A model generated the notes under the pieces. That model searched no databases, was not told the DNA's origin, and was given only the letters and a program-made list of their open reading frames with translations. This document shows positions 41,847 through 50,314 of a DNA stretch of 64,000 bases, one piece after another. Source of the DNA: Phycisphaerales bacterium (GTDB lineage Bacteria; Planctomycetota; Phycisphaerae; Tepidisphaerales; Tepidisphaeraceae); assembly GCA_020847545.1 (NCBI GenBank), contig JADLBV010000033.1, positions 1-64,000 on the forward strand, in the 5' to 3' direction. Positions within the stretch are counted from its first letter, which is position 1; the number at the start of each line of letters is the position of its first letter. The translations under genes were made by a program, and so were the position numbers.

Positions 41847-43559
41847 CTACGCGACGGCCGGGTTTTGTGGGTTTTGCGGTCCCTTATCGGGTGGCCGGGA
41901 TGCGGGGCGGCTCGACCCTTCACTGCCCGCTTTTAAGACCCGCAAAACCTCCTGAATGCTGGTATCGCCCGCCTCGACGAGGCTTAACGCCTGTTCCTGC
42001 AAATACTTGGAACGCTGCTTGCGGAAGATGGCTTTCAGTTGATTGATCGATCCGCCGGAAGTGACGATTTGACGCACTTCATCGTCCACCTGCAGGATTT
42101 CGTAAATGCCGGTTCGGCCGTGGAATCGCAGGTCATGGCAGAATTCGCACGATAGCGGATTCCCCTTGGCATCACGCAGCGGTTCGGTGCGGGCCTGAAA
42201 GAGCTTGCTGATGCGGTCAGGGTCCATGTTCATTTTGCGCAACGTGGCGGGGTCGGGGGCGTATCCCACCTTGCAGGCGGTGCAGAGTTTTCGCAGCACC
42301 CGGCCATTGATGATCAATTCCAGATGCTGCATGGCCTGTTTGTCGTTGCCGACAATTTTTCGCCAGTTGGACAGGGCCTCAAATGTGCTGGCGGCGCGGG
42401 TGCCGATGTAGACGCGATGGCCGGCGGCGGCAAATTTGATGAGGATCGAGGCGCTTTTGGGATCGCGCACCTCGTTCATCATGAACACATCCGGTTCGCG
42501 GTCGATCACCCATTGCACGCGCTCGGTCTCTTCGGTGTTGGTGGCGCTGCGCGGGAGATTTTCCTGTGTGATCCCTTCAAGGTCCTGATCCGGGTCGCGC
42601 TCGACGGTGATGATATGGCTTAAAAAGGCGTCGTGGGAGCGAACCAGGGCATACAACAAGGATGTCAGGCCATGTTCGCTTGGGGCGCTGACCAGAACGA
42701 TCCCCTTGTTGTCGGCGACCGATTCCTTGATCTTCACCATTTGCGATTCGGACAACCCAAGTTGATCAAGTGTGAGCGAATGGCGGGTCTTGGCATCAGT
42801 GCGAAGGGTCATGGATTCGCCCGATGAACTGCCGCTGGTCATCAGTTGCAGCTCACGGCGCTTGCCATCGAGCGTAGCGCGGAAACCGCCCGCCTGTGGC
42901 TTGCGTTTTTCCTTGAGATCCAGGCCGGCCAGATTTTTCACAAATGAGACCGCCCCACTGCTCGCGCCGCGAGGTAATGACAAGGAATTGTAGTACACCC
43001 CATCCACCTCAAACTGCACCGCGGCCGCCCCTTCGCTGGGCGTCACATCGATGCGCTGCGCCCCTTTACGCAATGGATCGGTCAGTATTTGCTGGACGGA
43101 ATCATATGCGGCCCGTTCGGGTGTCTCGGCCGGCGGCGCGGCCACCGGCGAGCCGGCGCGGTTGAACAACAACACCTCACCCTCGGCCACCGTGACCTCG
43201 GCCGGCTTGCGGCCAAAGCTCTTGATCCAGTCGCTGAATTGTTTTTGCAGATCCCCCAGCCCGACTTTGCGATACCGGATGAACAAATAGGCCGCCGCCG
43301 CGACGAGCATCACCAGCAGCATGACCCCGAACGCGGCCCAGAATCCTCCCATGTAGAAAAAGAGGATCAGCGCCAAAATCCCCGCTGACATCTGGCCGAT
43401 GTTGTTCTCGATGCGCGGCAGATGCGCCGCCGGCGCATCCTTGTCCATCCACGTCAACCATCGCGCCCAGATCAGAAAGACCACCACCAGCGGAATCGTC
43501 TTCCAGACGCTGATGTATTCCCCGACCGGCACCTGTGCCAGCAGCAGACTCAAATCCAT
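41847..43559 (-). CDS. GspE/PilB-like membrane protein with degenerate ATPase motifs
   Basis: 570 residues. Two or three N-terminal membrane helices (about 18-34, 57-73, 76-95) precede a type II secretion/pilus ATPase fold. The Walker A region (291-300) reads SAPSEHGLTS, so the essential Lys is Leu298 and the Gly pattern is lost. Walker B is MMNEVRDPKSA (360-370) and the His box reads AGHRVYIGTR without its His. The four-Cys zinc site (Cys426, Cys429, Cys471, Cys474) and the FHGRTGIYEIL block are intact. Nucleotide hydrolysis is unlikely, so a structural role is inferred. Cotranscribed with the CvpA-like gene. Confidence 0.82.
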   Translation of the reverse strand: MDLSLLLAQVPVGEYISVWKTIPLVVVFLIWARWLTWMDKDAPAAHLPRIENNIGQMSAGILALILFFYMGGFWAAFGVMLLVMLVAAAAYLFIRYRKVGLGDLQKQFSDWIKSFGRKPAEVTVAEGEVLLFNRAGSPVAAPPAETPERAAYDSVQQILTDPLRKGAQRIDVTPSEGAAAVQFEVDGVYYNSLSLPRGASSGAVSFVKNLAGLDLKEKRKPQAGGFRATLDGKRRELQLMTSGSSSGESMTLRTDAKTRHSLTLDQLGLSESQMVKIKESVADNKGIVLVSAPSEHGLTSLLYALVRSHDAFLSHIITVERDPDQDLEGITQENLPRSATNTEETERVQWVIDREPDVFMMNEVRDPKSASILIKFAAAGHRVYIGTRAASTFEALSNWRKIVGNDKQAMQHLELIINGRVLRKLCTACKVGYAPDPATLRKMNMDPDRISKLFQARTEPLRDAKGNPLSCEFCHDLRFHGRTGIYEILQVDDEVRQIVTSGGSINQLKAIFRKQRSKYLQEQALSLVEAGDTSIQEVLRVLKAGSEGSSRPASRPPDKGPQNPQNPAVA

Positions 43560-43794
43560 TCATGGCTCCTTCGGTCCGACAAAGCCGCATCGCCCCCTTT
43601 TGGCTGACCGTATTCTAATAATAAGACAGGTGTTACGCCAATTATTGTTGTTCGAGCCGATTGAGAATCCAGTGGTTTACGAGACTACATCCGAGCGCAG
43701 CGCCACACACCCCTTCAGCCGACAGAAATTCGGGGAGAAATGATGGAACTGGGCGGCTTTTCCGAGAAATCCTCGAACAGTCGATGTCCTGGCC
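43560..43794. other. Non-coding gap, no feature seen
   Basis: A 235-base gap between the PhyH stop and the GspE-like start, both on the minus strand. It probably carries the promoter of the GspE-like/CvpA operon, but I could not identify convincing -35/-10 elements, and no hairpin terminator was found. Confidence 0.4.
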
Positions 43795-44556
43795 TTACAG
43801 CTTACCAGCTTCAGCCAGTTCCCGCGTCAGCGACTTTTGATAGGCCGCCTTGCGATCGAAATCTTCGCGTGCATGACGGGCGTAATAGACAAAACCCAGC
43901 GCCCGCCGAGAGCGGTCACTACTTGTATTGCCATCGGCACGGTGGATCGTCAACGAGTGGTGAACCAGCAGATCCCCGGGTTTGGCGTGAATCGGAACCT
44001 CCGCTGCGTAGTCGGCGTCCGCGTAATCGGAAATGCCTTGCGAAAACCCCAGCGTCGTCGTCCGCGCGTGCGACCGAATGCCCTTGCGATGCGAGCCGGG
44101 GATGTATCGCACGCAGCCGTTGGCCTCATCCACCTCATCCAACGCCAACCACATCGTGACTGCTTCGTTGGGCTCGAGCATGAAATAATACCCATCCTGA
44201 TGCGGCGGCGTGGGTGAGCCGATCTTCGCCGGCTTGTTGAACCATTGGAGGTTCGCCCCCTGCACCGCACTGCCCAGCAGCAGCTCGGCTACGCCGACAA
44301 ATTGTTCGCTAAAGAACATCCGTCCGAAAAAAGGATCATGGTTTGACAGGTCCTGAAGCTGTTTGAGCGTCTCAGGGCGGTCCTTGTCCTCATAGAACTT
44401 ATGCTTTGCCGGTAGATATGGCACGACCTCCCGCACAAACTCATCCATGCGGCTTTGAACTTGAGCCACCTGAAGCGGATTGAGAAATGAGGGGATCACA
44501 ACATAGCCATCGCGATCAAACGATTCCTTGATTTGCGTGGGGGTGAGGATGGTCAT
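43795..44556 (-). CDS. Phytanoyl-CoA dioxygenase (PhyH) family protein
   Basis: 253 residues with the Fe(II)/2-oxoglutarate oxygenase fold. The metal triad is His119 and Asp121 in PPHQDGYYF plus His205 in HSLTIHRADGN, and an Arg near 214-218 is in place to bind 2-oxoglutarate. Such enzymes hydroxylate varied small molecules, and the substrate here is unknown. It is divergent from an AraC regulator, a common arrangement for regulated catabolic oxygenases. The ATG has AGGAG upstream on the minus strand. Confidence 0.92.
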   Translation of the reverse strand: MTILTPTQIKESFDRDGYVVIPSFLNPLQVAQVQSRMDEFVREVVPYLPAKHKFYEDKDRPETLKQLQDLSNHDPFFGRMFFSEQFVGVAELLLGSAVQGANLQWFNKPAKIGSPTPPHQDGYYFMLEPNEAVTMWLALDEVDEANGCVRYIPGSHRKGIRSHARTTTLGFSQGISDYADADYAAEVPIHAKPGDLLVHHSLTIHRADGNTSSDRSRRALGFVYYARHAREDFDRKAAYQKSLTRELAEAGKL

Positions 44557-44678
44557 TGGATTTGCTCCTGATTGAGAATATTACCTTTAAATACGACCGT
44601 TCCCTCAATATTATACTTGTATATGAAGCAGTCTATTGTGAATATTGCCGTTTTGTTGTCATAATTGCCGCTATCCTG
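44557..44678. promoter_or_regulatory. AT-rich divergent promoter region with three AATATT sites
   Basis: The gap between the PhyH and AraC starts is very AT-rich compared with its surroundings. AATATT occurs at 44578, 44607 and 44641, with similar flanks. A minus-strand TATAAT at 44615-44610 could serve the PhyH gene, and TTGTGA-N18-CATAAT (44636-44665) could serve the AraC gene. AraC binding is inferred from gene order only. Confidence 0.4.
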
Positions 44679-45518
44679 ATGTTGACCGAATACCAAAGGA
44701 TGATTCGTTTCCACCTTCATAGTTATGGTGAGTTTGACCACGTTCGGCGAATCGGACCGGCGGTTTGGCCGTATTTTGACCTGCTGTTTATCCACGCAGG
44801 TCATGTCAAGCTACGCATTTGCCGGCGTAAAGAGCTTGAATTGCACAGCGGCGAGTCGATCCTGATTTATCCGCATACCCATTTTGAAGGTTATTCTCTG
44901 GCCGACCTCTCGCGGGCATCCGTGCAGCATTTTGCAATCGACGACCACCATGATTCCCCTAATCACCCGCCATTTGACGGTTTGGTAAAACTGCGCAATG
45001 GCTTTCAAGCCTACCCCGCCGAGTCGGGATGGCGGATCGAAGCGGATGTCGCCCGCGCGATGAAACTGGCCACCGTTGAACCCACACCTCTGGTCCATGA
45101 AATGCGTTGTGCCCTGCTGACGTTGATACTGGGTGGGCTGTCCCGACGATCAAATCAACAGGCGATTGGGCCGATGACTGGTAGCACATCCGATGTCTCT
45201 TTCGATGCACTGGTTGGATGGGCCGCGCAGAACCTGTCTCGCGGCATCACCGTTCACCACCTGGCGCAACGTGCGGGGCTTTCTTTCAGTCATTTTCGTG
45301 CCCGTTTTGAGCAACATTATGGACGCACCGCCGGTGCATTTCTACGCGACCTGCGTCTGCGTGAAGCATCGCGCCTTTTGCGTGAAACCCGCACGCCGAT
45401 CAAACAAATCGCCGTCCATACCGGATACGGCGAAGCCGCCACACTACATCATGCCTTCCGCAAGGACCATGGCATTACTCCGGCACAATACCGTACTCAA
45501 TTTGCGCCGCGAGGTTAA
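44679..45518 (+). CDS. AraC-family transcriptional regulator
   Basis: About 279 residues. The N-terminal cupin-like sensor has ELELHSGESILIYPHTHFEGY. The C-terminal double helix-turn-helix (from about residue 175) has VHHLAQRAGLSFSHFRARFEQHYGRTAG followed by AVHTGYGEAATLHHAFRKDHGITPAQYR, the canonical AraC/XylS signature. The start is taken at ATG 44679; ATG 44700 would also fit, given the possible promoter. It is divergent from the PhyH gene, its probable target. Confidence 0.9.
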   Translation: MLTEYQRMIRFHLHSYGEFDHVRRIGPAVWPYFDLLFIHAGHVKLRICRRKELELHSGESILIYPHTHFEGYSLADLSRASVQHFAIDDHHDSPNHPPFDGLVKLRNGFQAYPAESGWRIEADVARAMKLATVEPTPLVHEMRCALLTLILGGLSRRSNQQAIGPMTGSTSDVSFDALVGWAAQNLSRGITVHHLAQRAGLSFSHFRARFEQHYGRTAGAFLRDLRLREASRLLRETRTPIKQIAVHTGYGEAATLHHAFRKDHGITPAQYRTQFAPRG

Positions 45519-45549
45519 ACACGCAATCGCTATTTGTTTTATGTCTGGC

Positions 45550-45966
45550 TTACCGTTCCGGGTGATTCGGGTCGATGACATGGATCGAAGGGGCGGGGTT
45601 GGGATCCGCTTTGGGCGATGGAACTTGGCCGGTCAGGGGGATGATGATGGATTTTTGTTCTTCTCCCCGGCGCATCACCTCATAGGCCCGTTTCATGTCG
45701 CCGGCCAGTTCGCGGGCGGTCAGGCCGCCGGTGGATAGGAACATCAGCACGATTGCCCCAACCTGCAAAATGGCGGTGAACACATACGCCACGACGGCGA
45801 ACGCTCCCGGTTCCTTGCCGCTGATCATGTGGGCCACCGCATCAAGTAAAATGATGAGCACGATTGCCGCCATCGCGGCATAATACTGCGGCCGGTTTTT
45901 GACCAGGCTTGGGAAGACCACGCAGACGAAGAAAAACGCCACCAGTGCGGCCGTGACTCCTTGCAT
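45550..45966 (-). CDS. Small three-helix membrane protein of unknown function
   Basis: 138 residues. Three hydrophobic segments (ALVAFFFVCVVFPSLV, YYAAMAAIVLIILLDAVAHM, VVAYVFTAILQVGAIVLMF) are followed by a charged segment and a Pro-rich tail (PSPKADPNPAPSIHV). No family is recognised. It is the last gene of an operon after the MauE-like gene (24 bases), which makes it a candidate part of the same envelope module. Confidence 0.7.
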   Translation of the reverse strand: MQGVTAALVAFFFVCVVFPSLVKNRPQYYAAMAAIVLIILLDAVAHMISGKEPGAFAVVAYVFTAILQVGAIVLMFLSTGGLTARELAGDMKRAYEVMRRGEEQKSIIIPLTGQVPSPKADPNPAPSIHVIDPNHPER

Positions 45967-45990
45967 GACATTCCAGAATACCGCGCCGAC

Positions 45991-46422
45991 TCATTTTTGC
46001 GTAGTGGCGCATCGACATTTGATCCATGAAAGGGCCAACACCACCAATAGAATCAGCAGATCCCGACCCATCAACCAAAGCGGATGGATAGTCGCATCGG
46101 ATCCACCAAAACAGCCACAATCCAGCCTCAAGCCGCGAACCATGGCGCTCGCCTGCGCGGCCGTGAAAATCAGCATTAACATCACCAACCAAAGCAGCGA
46201 CCCGCTCACCATCCGATTGGCCAGCAGCGCCAATCCGCACAGCAGTTCCAGCCAGGGAAGCCAAACCGCCAGAACCGCCCCACCGACGAAGCCGGTCAAT
46301 TCATAGGCCCGAATCTGCGTGGCAAAACGCAGCGGATCGGCCAGTTTGACCGCACCCGCATAAATAAATACCCCGGCCACTCCCAGCCGAAGGATCAACA
46401 ATATCCATTTCTTCCAACTCAT
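45991..46422 (-). CDS. MauE/DoxX-like membrane protein
   Basis: 143 residues with four membrane helices. It starts MSWKKWILLILRLGVAGVFI and then has YAGAVKL. The loop RLDCGCFGG carries a CxC pair typical of MauE/DoxX-type proteins, which support thiol or disulfide chemistry in the envelope. ATG 46422 is preferred to an upstream in-frame ATG (46449), since GGAGGG lies just before it and it overlaps the rhodanese stop by 4 bases. Genes for MauE-like and rhodanese-like proteins are often adjacent in planctomycetes. Confidence 0.82.
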   Translation of the reverse strand: MSWKKWILLILRLGVAGVFIYAGAVKLADPLRFATQIRAYELTGFVGGAVLAVWLPWLELLCGLALLANRMVSGSLLWLVMLMLIFTAAQASAMVRGLRLDCGCFGGSDATIHPLWLMGRDLLILLVVLALSWIKCRCATTQK

Positions 46423-46844
46423 GGCCCACCCTCCTGCCATGCTTGCCACCCGACGGCCAGCGTGAAGACGGGCGTATCAGGAAAAATCATCCGCAGGCGC
46501 TGTGCGATTTTTCCCGGCTCATCGGAAGTTGCCTGTTGTCCATACACCACAATCGCACGGCCTCCCAGATCAATCTCTTGCACCGCCGGCAACAGTTTCT
46601 CCCATTCCCGCTCATTCAACCGCAGCGCCCCCGGAATGTGCCCCCGCTGGTATTCTTCCTCGGCCCGCACATCAATCCACAAGACATGCCCGCCCCACCG
46701 CCGGGCGGTTTGGGCCGACACCGCATCGGCCGGCAGGATGATTTGGGCAAACGATGGGCCATGCGGATGCCACAAGGCCGTCGCCACGCCCAAAATCGCG
46801 GACAACCCCAGCAACACGGCCCATTGCATCATCGTACGCTTCAC
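46419..46844 (-). CDS. Membrane-anchored rhodanese-like protein lacking the catalytic Cys
   Basis: 141 residues. One N-terminal membrane helix (MQWAVLLGLSAILGVATALW) is followed by a rhodanese domain with VLWIDVRAEEEYQRGHIPGALRL and GWQAWQEGG. The active loop reads VVYGQQATSDEP where an active enzyme has Cys after VVY, so sulfur transfer is unlikely. A structural or sensing role is inferred. It lies between dinB (25 bases upstream) and the MauE-like gene (4-base overlap). Confidence 0.82.
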   Translation of the reverse strand: MKRTMMQWAVLLGLSAILGVATALWHPHGPSFAQIILPADAVSAQTARRWGGHVLWIDVRAEEEYQRGHIPGALRLNEREWEKLLPAVQEIDLGGRAIVVYGQQATSDEPGKIAQRLRMIFPDTPVFTLAVGWQAWQEGGP

Positions 46845-46869
46845 ACCCGCATTTTATTCCCCGTTGCCG

Positions 46870-48081
46870 TTACTCCCAACCGGTCAATTCCGGAATCTGC
46901 GTGAAGGCGATGCGGGTGGGGGCGGCCTCCTTCGACTCGTGCATCGCGCCAAAATAAACCGTGTCCGGCCCGAACCGTTCATTAAGCCGATCCATTGTCG
47001 TGGCCAGTTTCAACCGACGTTGTTCGGCCGGAAACAACGGCGGGCTGGTGGATTGATTTGGCACCAGATCATACAACGTCACCGCCACCTGGACCGGGGC
47101 GCTGAATCTTGGCCGCAGCGGCCACAGGGCCTCGAACGCCTGAATCATCGTCTGCGTGTCCTGGCACATTCCCAGCGCCATCGAGGCGTTCCAGCCGCTT
47201 TCAAAGAAGGTGAAGGAGAGATAGACCTCCAGCCGGCCCGCCCAGTAATTGAGCCGCCGCAATCTCGCCGCCACCTTGTGGATCATCCGGATCAACACCC
47301 CCCGCGCCCCATCCTCCGTGCGCAGTTTCGGCGGCAGCACATGCGAATGCCCCACCGTGGCCCGGCGGGTGGGCGGCTCATGGACATCGTACCCCCGCAA
47401 CCAGTGCCACCAGCGCTGGCCGACGATGCCCCCCCATATCTGTTTCATCTTCTCCTCATCCAGGGCGTACAGTTGTTCGATGGTCAAAACCCCCTTGCGG
47501 TTGAGCCGTTTGAGCATGCGCGGGCCGATGCCCGGCAAATCATCGAGGGCAAAGCGAAAGAGCGCCTTGGGCAAATCCCCTTCCTGAAAGATCGTCAACC
47601 CATCGGGCTTTTGCGCATCGGCCGCCACTTTTGCCAACAGCCGGTTGGGCGCGATGCCGATGGAGCATTTGATCCATTCATATTCCCGCGCGATCGCCCG
47701 TTTCATCTCCCCGGCCAACCTGGCCGCCACGTCCGGGTGGGCCTCGGCCGGAAACAATCGGCAGGAAAACTCATCAATCGAATGCACCCCGCGCACCGGC
47801 AGGCAACTTTCCAGAATCCGCTTGATCTGGTGATGGATGCGGACATATTCCATCGGCCGGGCCTCGACAATCCGCAACGACCGGCATTTTTTGGCCTCCC
47901 AGACGGGTGTGCCGGTGCGAATCCCCAGGCGTTTGGCCTCATAACTGGCGGCGATGCAGCAGGTGGTGTCCACCTTGGCCGCCACCACGGCCACCGGCCT
48001 GCCCCGCAATTCCGGCCGAAGCTGCTGCTCCACCGAGGCGAAATAGGAATTCATATCCACATACAAAACCCGCAACGGCAT
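46870..48081 (-). CDS. Y-family DNA polymerase (DinB-like)
   Basis: 403 residues. It copies damaged DNA with low fidelity. Catalytic acidic residues are Asp9 in LYVDMNSYFASVEQ and Asp103-Glu104 in HSIDEFSC, with the thumb HhH DLPGIGPRMLKRL and the little-finger domain ending PTRIAFTQIPEL. The LFG-type clamp motif normally at the end is not clearly present. It is first in an operon with rhodanese, MauE and a membrane protein, an odd pairing. No LexA box was found by eye. Confidence 0.9.
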   Translation of the reverse strand: MPLRVLYVDMNSYFASVEQQLRPELRGRPVAVVAAKVDTTCCIAASYEAKRLGIRTGTPVWEAKKCRSLRIVEARPMEYVRIHHQIKRILESCLPVRGVHSIDEFSCRLFPAEAHPDVAARLAGEMKRAIAREYEWIKCSIGIAPNRLLAKVAADAQKPDGLTIFQEGDLPKALFRFALDDLPGIGPRMLKRLNRKGVLTIEQLYALDEEKMKQIWGGIVGQRWWHWLRGYDVHEPPTRRATVGHSHVLPPKLRTEDGARGVLIRMIHKVAARLRRLNYWAGRLEVYLSFTFFESGWNASMALGMCQDTQTMIQAFEALWPLRPRFSAPVQVAVTLYDLVPNQSTSPPLFPAEQRRLKLATTMDRLNERFGPDTVYFGAMHESKEAAPTRIAFTQIPELTGWE

Positions 48082-48182
48082 GGCAAACCTCCGGCCGGCC
48101 CGCGACGGTGGATATAATACCTAACAAAACCCTATCTGCATCGGTTTAGGGGAAATTAAATTCAAAAGGTGCGGCCAAAAAT

Positions 48183-48215
48183 CAGGGGCCACGGTTGGAT
48201 GAACCGTGGCCCCTG
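48183..48215 (-). terminator. Rho-independent terminator of the delta-60 repeat protein gene
   Basis: A perfect 14-bp inverted repeat, CAGGGGCCACGGTT and AACCGTGGCCCCTG, with a 5-base loop. On the minus strand it is followed by ATTTTTGG, a short U-run. It begins 27 bases after the stop of the surface-protein gene. The only textbook terminator I found in the window. Confidence 0.85.
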
Positions 48216-48241
48216 GGTTGATGAGTTAAAAAGTGACGGAA

Positions 48242-50314
48242 TTACCAGTTGGCGACGACCGGAATGTCTCCGGTCAGGCCAAAGGCAAAGCCGCTGTCGC
48301 CGCCGGTGTAACCACGGGTGGCGTCGTTGTCGAACGACCAGCCGCCGTTGCGGTAGACGCCGACGCGGGTGGCGCCCGATCCGACCCAGTCGCCCAGGAT
48401 CGGCAGATCGCCGCTCAGGCCGAAGGCAAAGCCGCTGTCGCCACCAGTGTAGCCGCGAGTGCCATCGTCGTCGAAAGCCCAGCCGCCATTGCGGTAGACG
48501 CCGATGTCGCTGCGGCCGACACCCTTCCAGTCACCGACAATCGGGACGTCACCGGCCAGACCGAAGTCAAAGCCCGCATCGCCGCCGCTGGCACCGATGG
48601 TGCCGTCGCTATCCAGCGCCCATCCGCCGTTGCGGAAGACGCCGACATCCGATTTGCCGTCGCCGTTCCAGTCGCCGATGATCGGAACATCGCCCGCCTG
48701 GCCGTAGCCGAACTGGGCATCGCCACCCTGGAAGCCGATGGTTCCGTTGGAATCCAGAATCCACAGGCCGTCGCGGAAGACGCCGATGTCGGTTTTGCCG
48801 TCGCCATTCCAGTCGCCGACCACAGGCTTGTCGCCCGCTTGTCCGAGGGTGAACTGGGCGTCGCCAACCTGGAAACCGGCGATGCCGTTGGTGTCGAGAA
48901 TCCATGTGCCGTCGCGGAAGATGCCGGCGCGTTCCTTGCCGACGCCGTTCCAGTCGCCGACGACCGGCTTGTCGCCGGTGGTGCCGAGGGTGAAACCGCT
49001 GTCGCCTCCGGTGTAGCCCGGCACGGCGTCGCTGTCGACCGCCCAGCCGCCGTTACGGAAGATGCCCACGGTCTGCGCGGGCAGGAAGTTATAACGCGCC
49101 AGGCCAATGTCGGTGGTCGTTCCGGTGGCCAAGCCGGCGGCGACGATCTTGCCGGTGGATTGCAACGCGACCGCCGCGGCGTTGTCGCCACCGGTGCTGA
49201 AATCGGTGGTGATCTTGCCGGCGTTGCCCCAGGTGGTGTCCACGGTGCCGTTGCCATTGAAGCGTGCAACCGCGAAGTTGCCGGCGCCCACGCCGCCGGT
49301 GAAACCGGCCGTGACGATCTTGCCATCACCGGTCAGGGCGACGCTGCGGGCCTGGTCGAGGCTGCTGGTGAAATCGAGCGTGGTGGTTCCGCCGGAACCG
49401 AATGTGGAATCAATCGTGCCGTTGGAATTGAAACGGGCCAATCCCACGGCCGTATTCAGCGGGCCGGACAATTGCGTATCACCCGCAACGACGATTTTGT
49501 CCCCCTGCAACACCAGCGCCCGGGCGGTATCGGTGTTGCCGGCAAAGTCGACGGTGGCGACGCCGCCGGTGCCGAAGGATCCATCCTGCTGGCCGGTGCT
49601 GGTGAATCGCATGAGCGTGAAATCCTCACCGGTGGCGGTGACCAGAAGCCGCTGGCTGCCATCCAGGACGGCGCCGGTCGCCGCGGGCAGGGCGGCGCTG
49701 GAGATCATGCCGTTGGTTCCATAAGTAGTATCGACCGAGCCGTTGGAATTGAGTCGGACGATCGCCAGTTGGGTGCTGCCCGCTCCGCCGCTGCTGACCG
49801 TGCCGACGACGAGGATCTTGTCCCCCTGCATGACCACGCCGGTGGCGTTGTCCTGTTGCAGGAAATTGACGACGACCTTGCCGCCGGTGCCGAAATTGGT
49901 GTCCAGCGTGCCATCGGTCTTGTAACGGGCGATGGCAAAGTCGGAATTGATGCCATCCGAATAAAAGGCCCGGCCGGCCAGAATAATCTTGCCATCCGTT
50001 TGCAGCGCGATGGCATTGGCTTCATCCTGGTTGCCAAAGAAATCGGTGGCCGACTTGCCCGCCCCGCCGAAACCGGAGGGGACCAACGTGCCGTTGGAGT
50101 TGTATTTGGTCAGGGCAAAATCGGAACTGTTGACCTGGTTGCCGGTGGCGGTGCTGCCGGCGACGAAGATGTTGTCCGAACCGTCGACCACCATCGCCGA
50201 GCCGGTGTCGTTGCGATTGAGAATGTCGGTGGTGGTTTTCCCCAGTGTGCCGAACGTCGGGTCAAGTACGCCTGCCGACAGCAGTCGGCGTTCTTCCAAT
50301 GCCTCAATGTGCAT
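48242..50314 (-). CDS. Exported delta-60 repeat and VCBS-like repeat surface protein
   Basis: 690 residues, starting MHIEALEERRLLSAG, the planctomycete LEPR-XLL leader (residues 5-12 match LEERRLLS). The first part has at least six delta-60 type repeats with the core DxTFGxGGxxTxDF (for example GVLDPTFGTLGKTTTD, DTNFGTGGKVVV, DSTFGSGGTTTLDF), predicted to form a beta-propeller. The last 275 residues are six 47-residue repeats. ATG 50314 with GGAGAT upstream is chosen over the longer frame to 50413. Likely cell-surface or extracellular; ligand unknown. Its opposite strand is open for 727 codons, an artefact. Confidence 0.85.
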   Translation of the reverse strand: MHIEALEERRLLSAGVLDPTFGTLGKTTTDILNRNDTGSAMVVDGSDNIFVAGSTATGNQVNSSDFALTKYNSNGTLVPSGFGGAGKSATDFFGNQDEANAIALQTDGKIILAGRAFYSDGINSDFAIARYKTDGTLDTNFGTGGKVVVNFLQQDNATGVVMQGDKILVVGTVSSGGAGSTQLAIVRLNSNGSVDTTYGTNGMISSAALPAATGAVLDGSQRLLVTATGEDFTLMRFTSTGQQDGSFGTGGVATVDFAGNTDTARALVLQGDKIVVAGDTQLSGPLNTAVGLARFNSNGTIDSTFGSGGTTTLDFTSSLDQARSVALTGDGKIVTAGFTGGVGAGNFAVARFNGNGTVDTTWGNAGKITTDFSTGGDNAAAVALQSTGKIVAAGLATGTTTDIGLARYNFLPAQTVGIFRNGGWAVDSDAVPGYTGGDSGFTLGTTGDKPVVGDWNGVGKERAGIFRDGTWILDTNGIAGFQVGDAQFTLGQAGDKPVVGDWNGDGKTDIGVFRDGLWILDSNGTIGFQGGDAQFGYGQAGDVPIIGDWNGDGKSDVGVFRNGGWALDSDGTIGASGGDAGFDFGLAGDVPIVGDWKGVGRSDIGVYRNGGWAFDDDGTRGYTGGDSGFAFGLSGDLPILGDWVGSGATRVGVYRNGGWSFDNDATRGYTGGDSGFAFGLTGDIPVVANW
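48245..49069 (-). repeat. Six tandem 141-base repeats coding 47-residue units
   Basis: The 3' part of the surface-protein gene has a period of 47 residues (VGIFRNGGWAVDSD...GDKPVVGDWNG pattern): five full units plus a 40-residue last one. Each unit has an FRNGGW-like turn, a DxDG stretch resembling calcium-binding VCBS/FG-GAP repeats and a GDW end. Units 5 and 6 are the most alike. The unit probably arose by recent duplication. Confidence 0.9.

Noticed and set aside
46462-48117. 551-codon open frame opposite dinB and the rhodanese gene
   Set aside because: It spans two real genes and their gap, with Pro/Arg/His-rich product. Not a gene.
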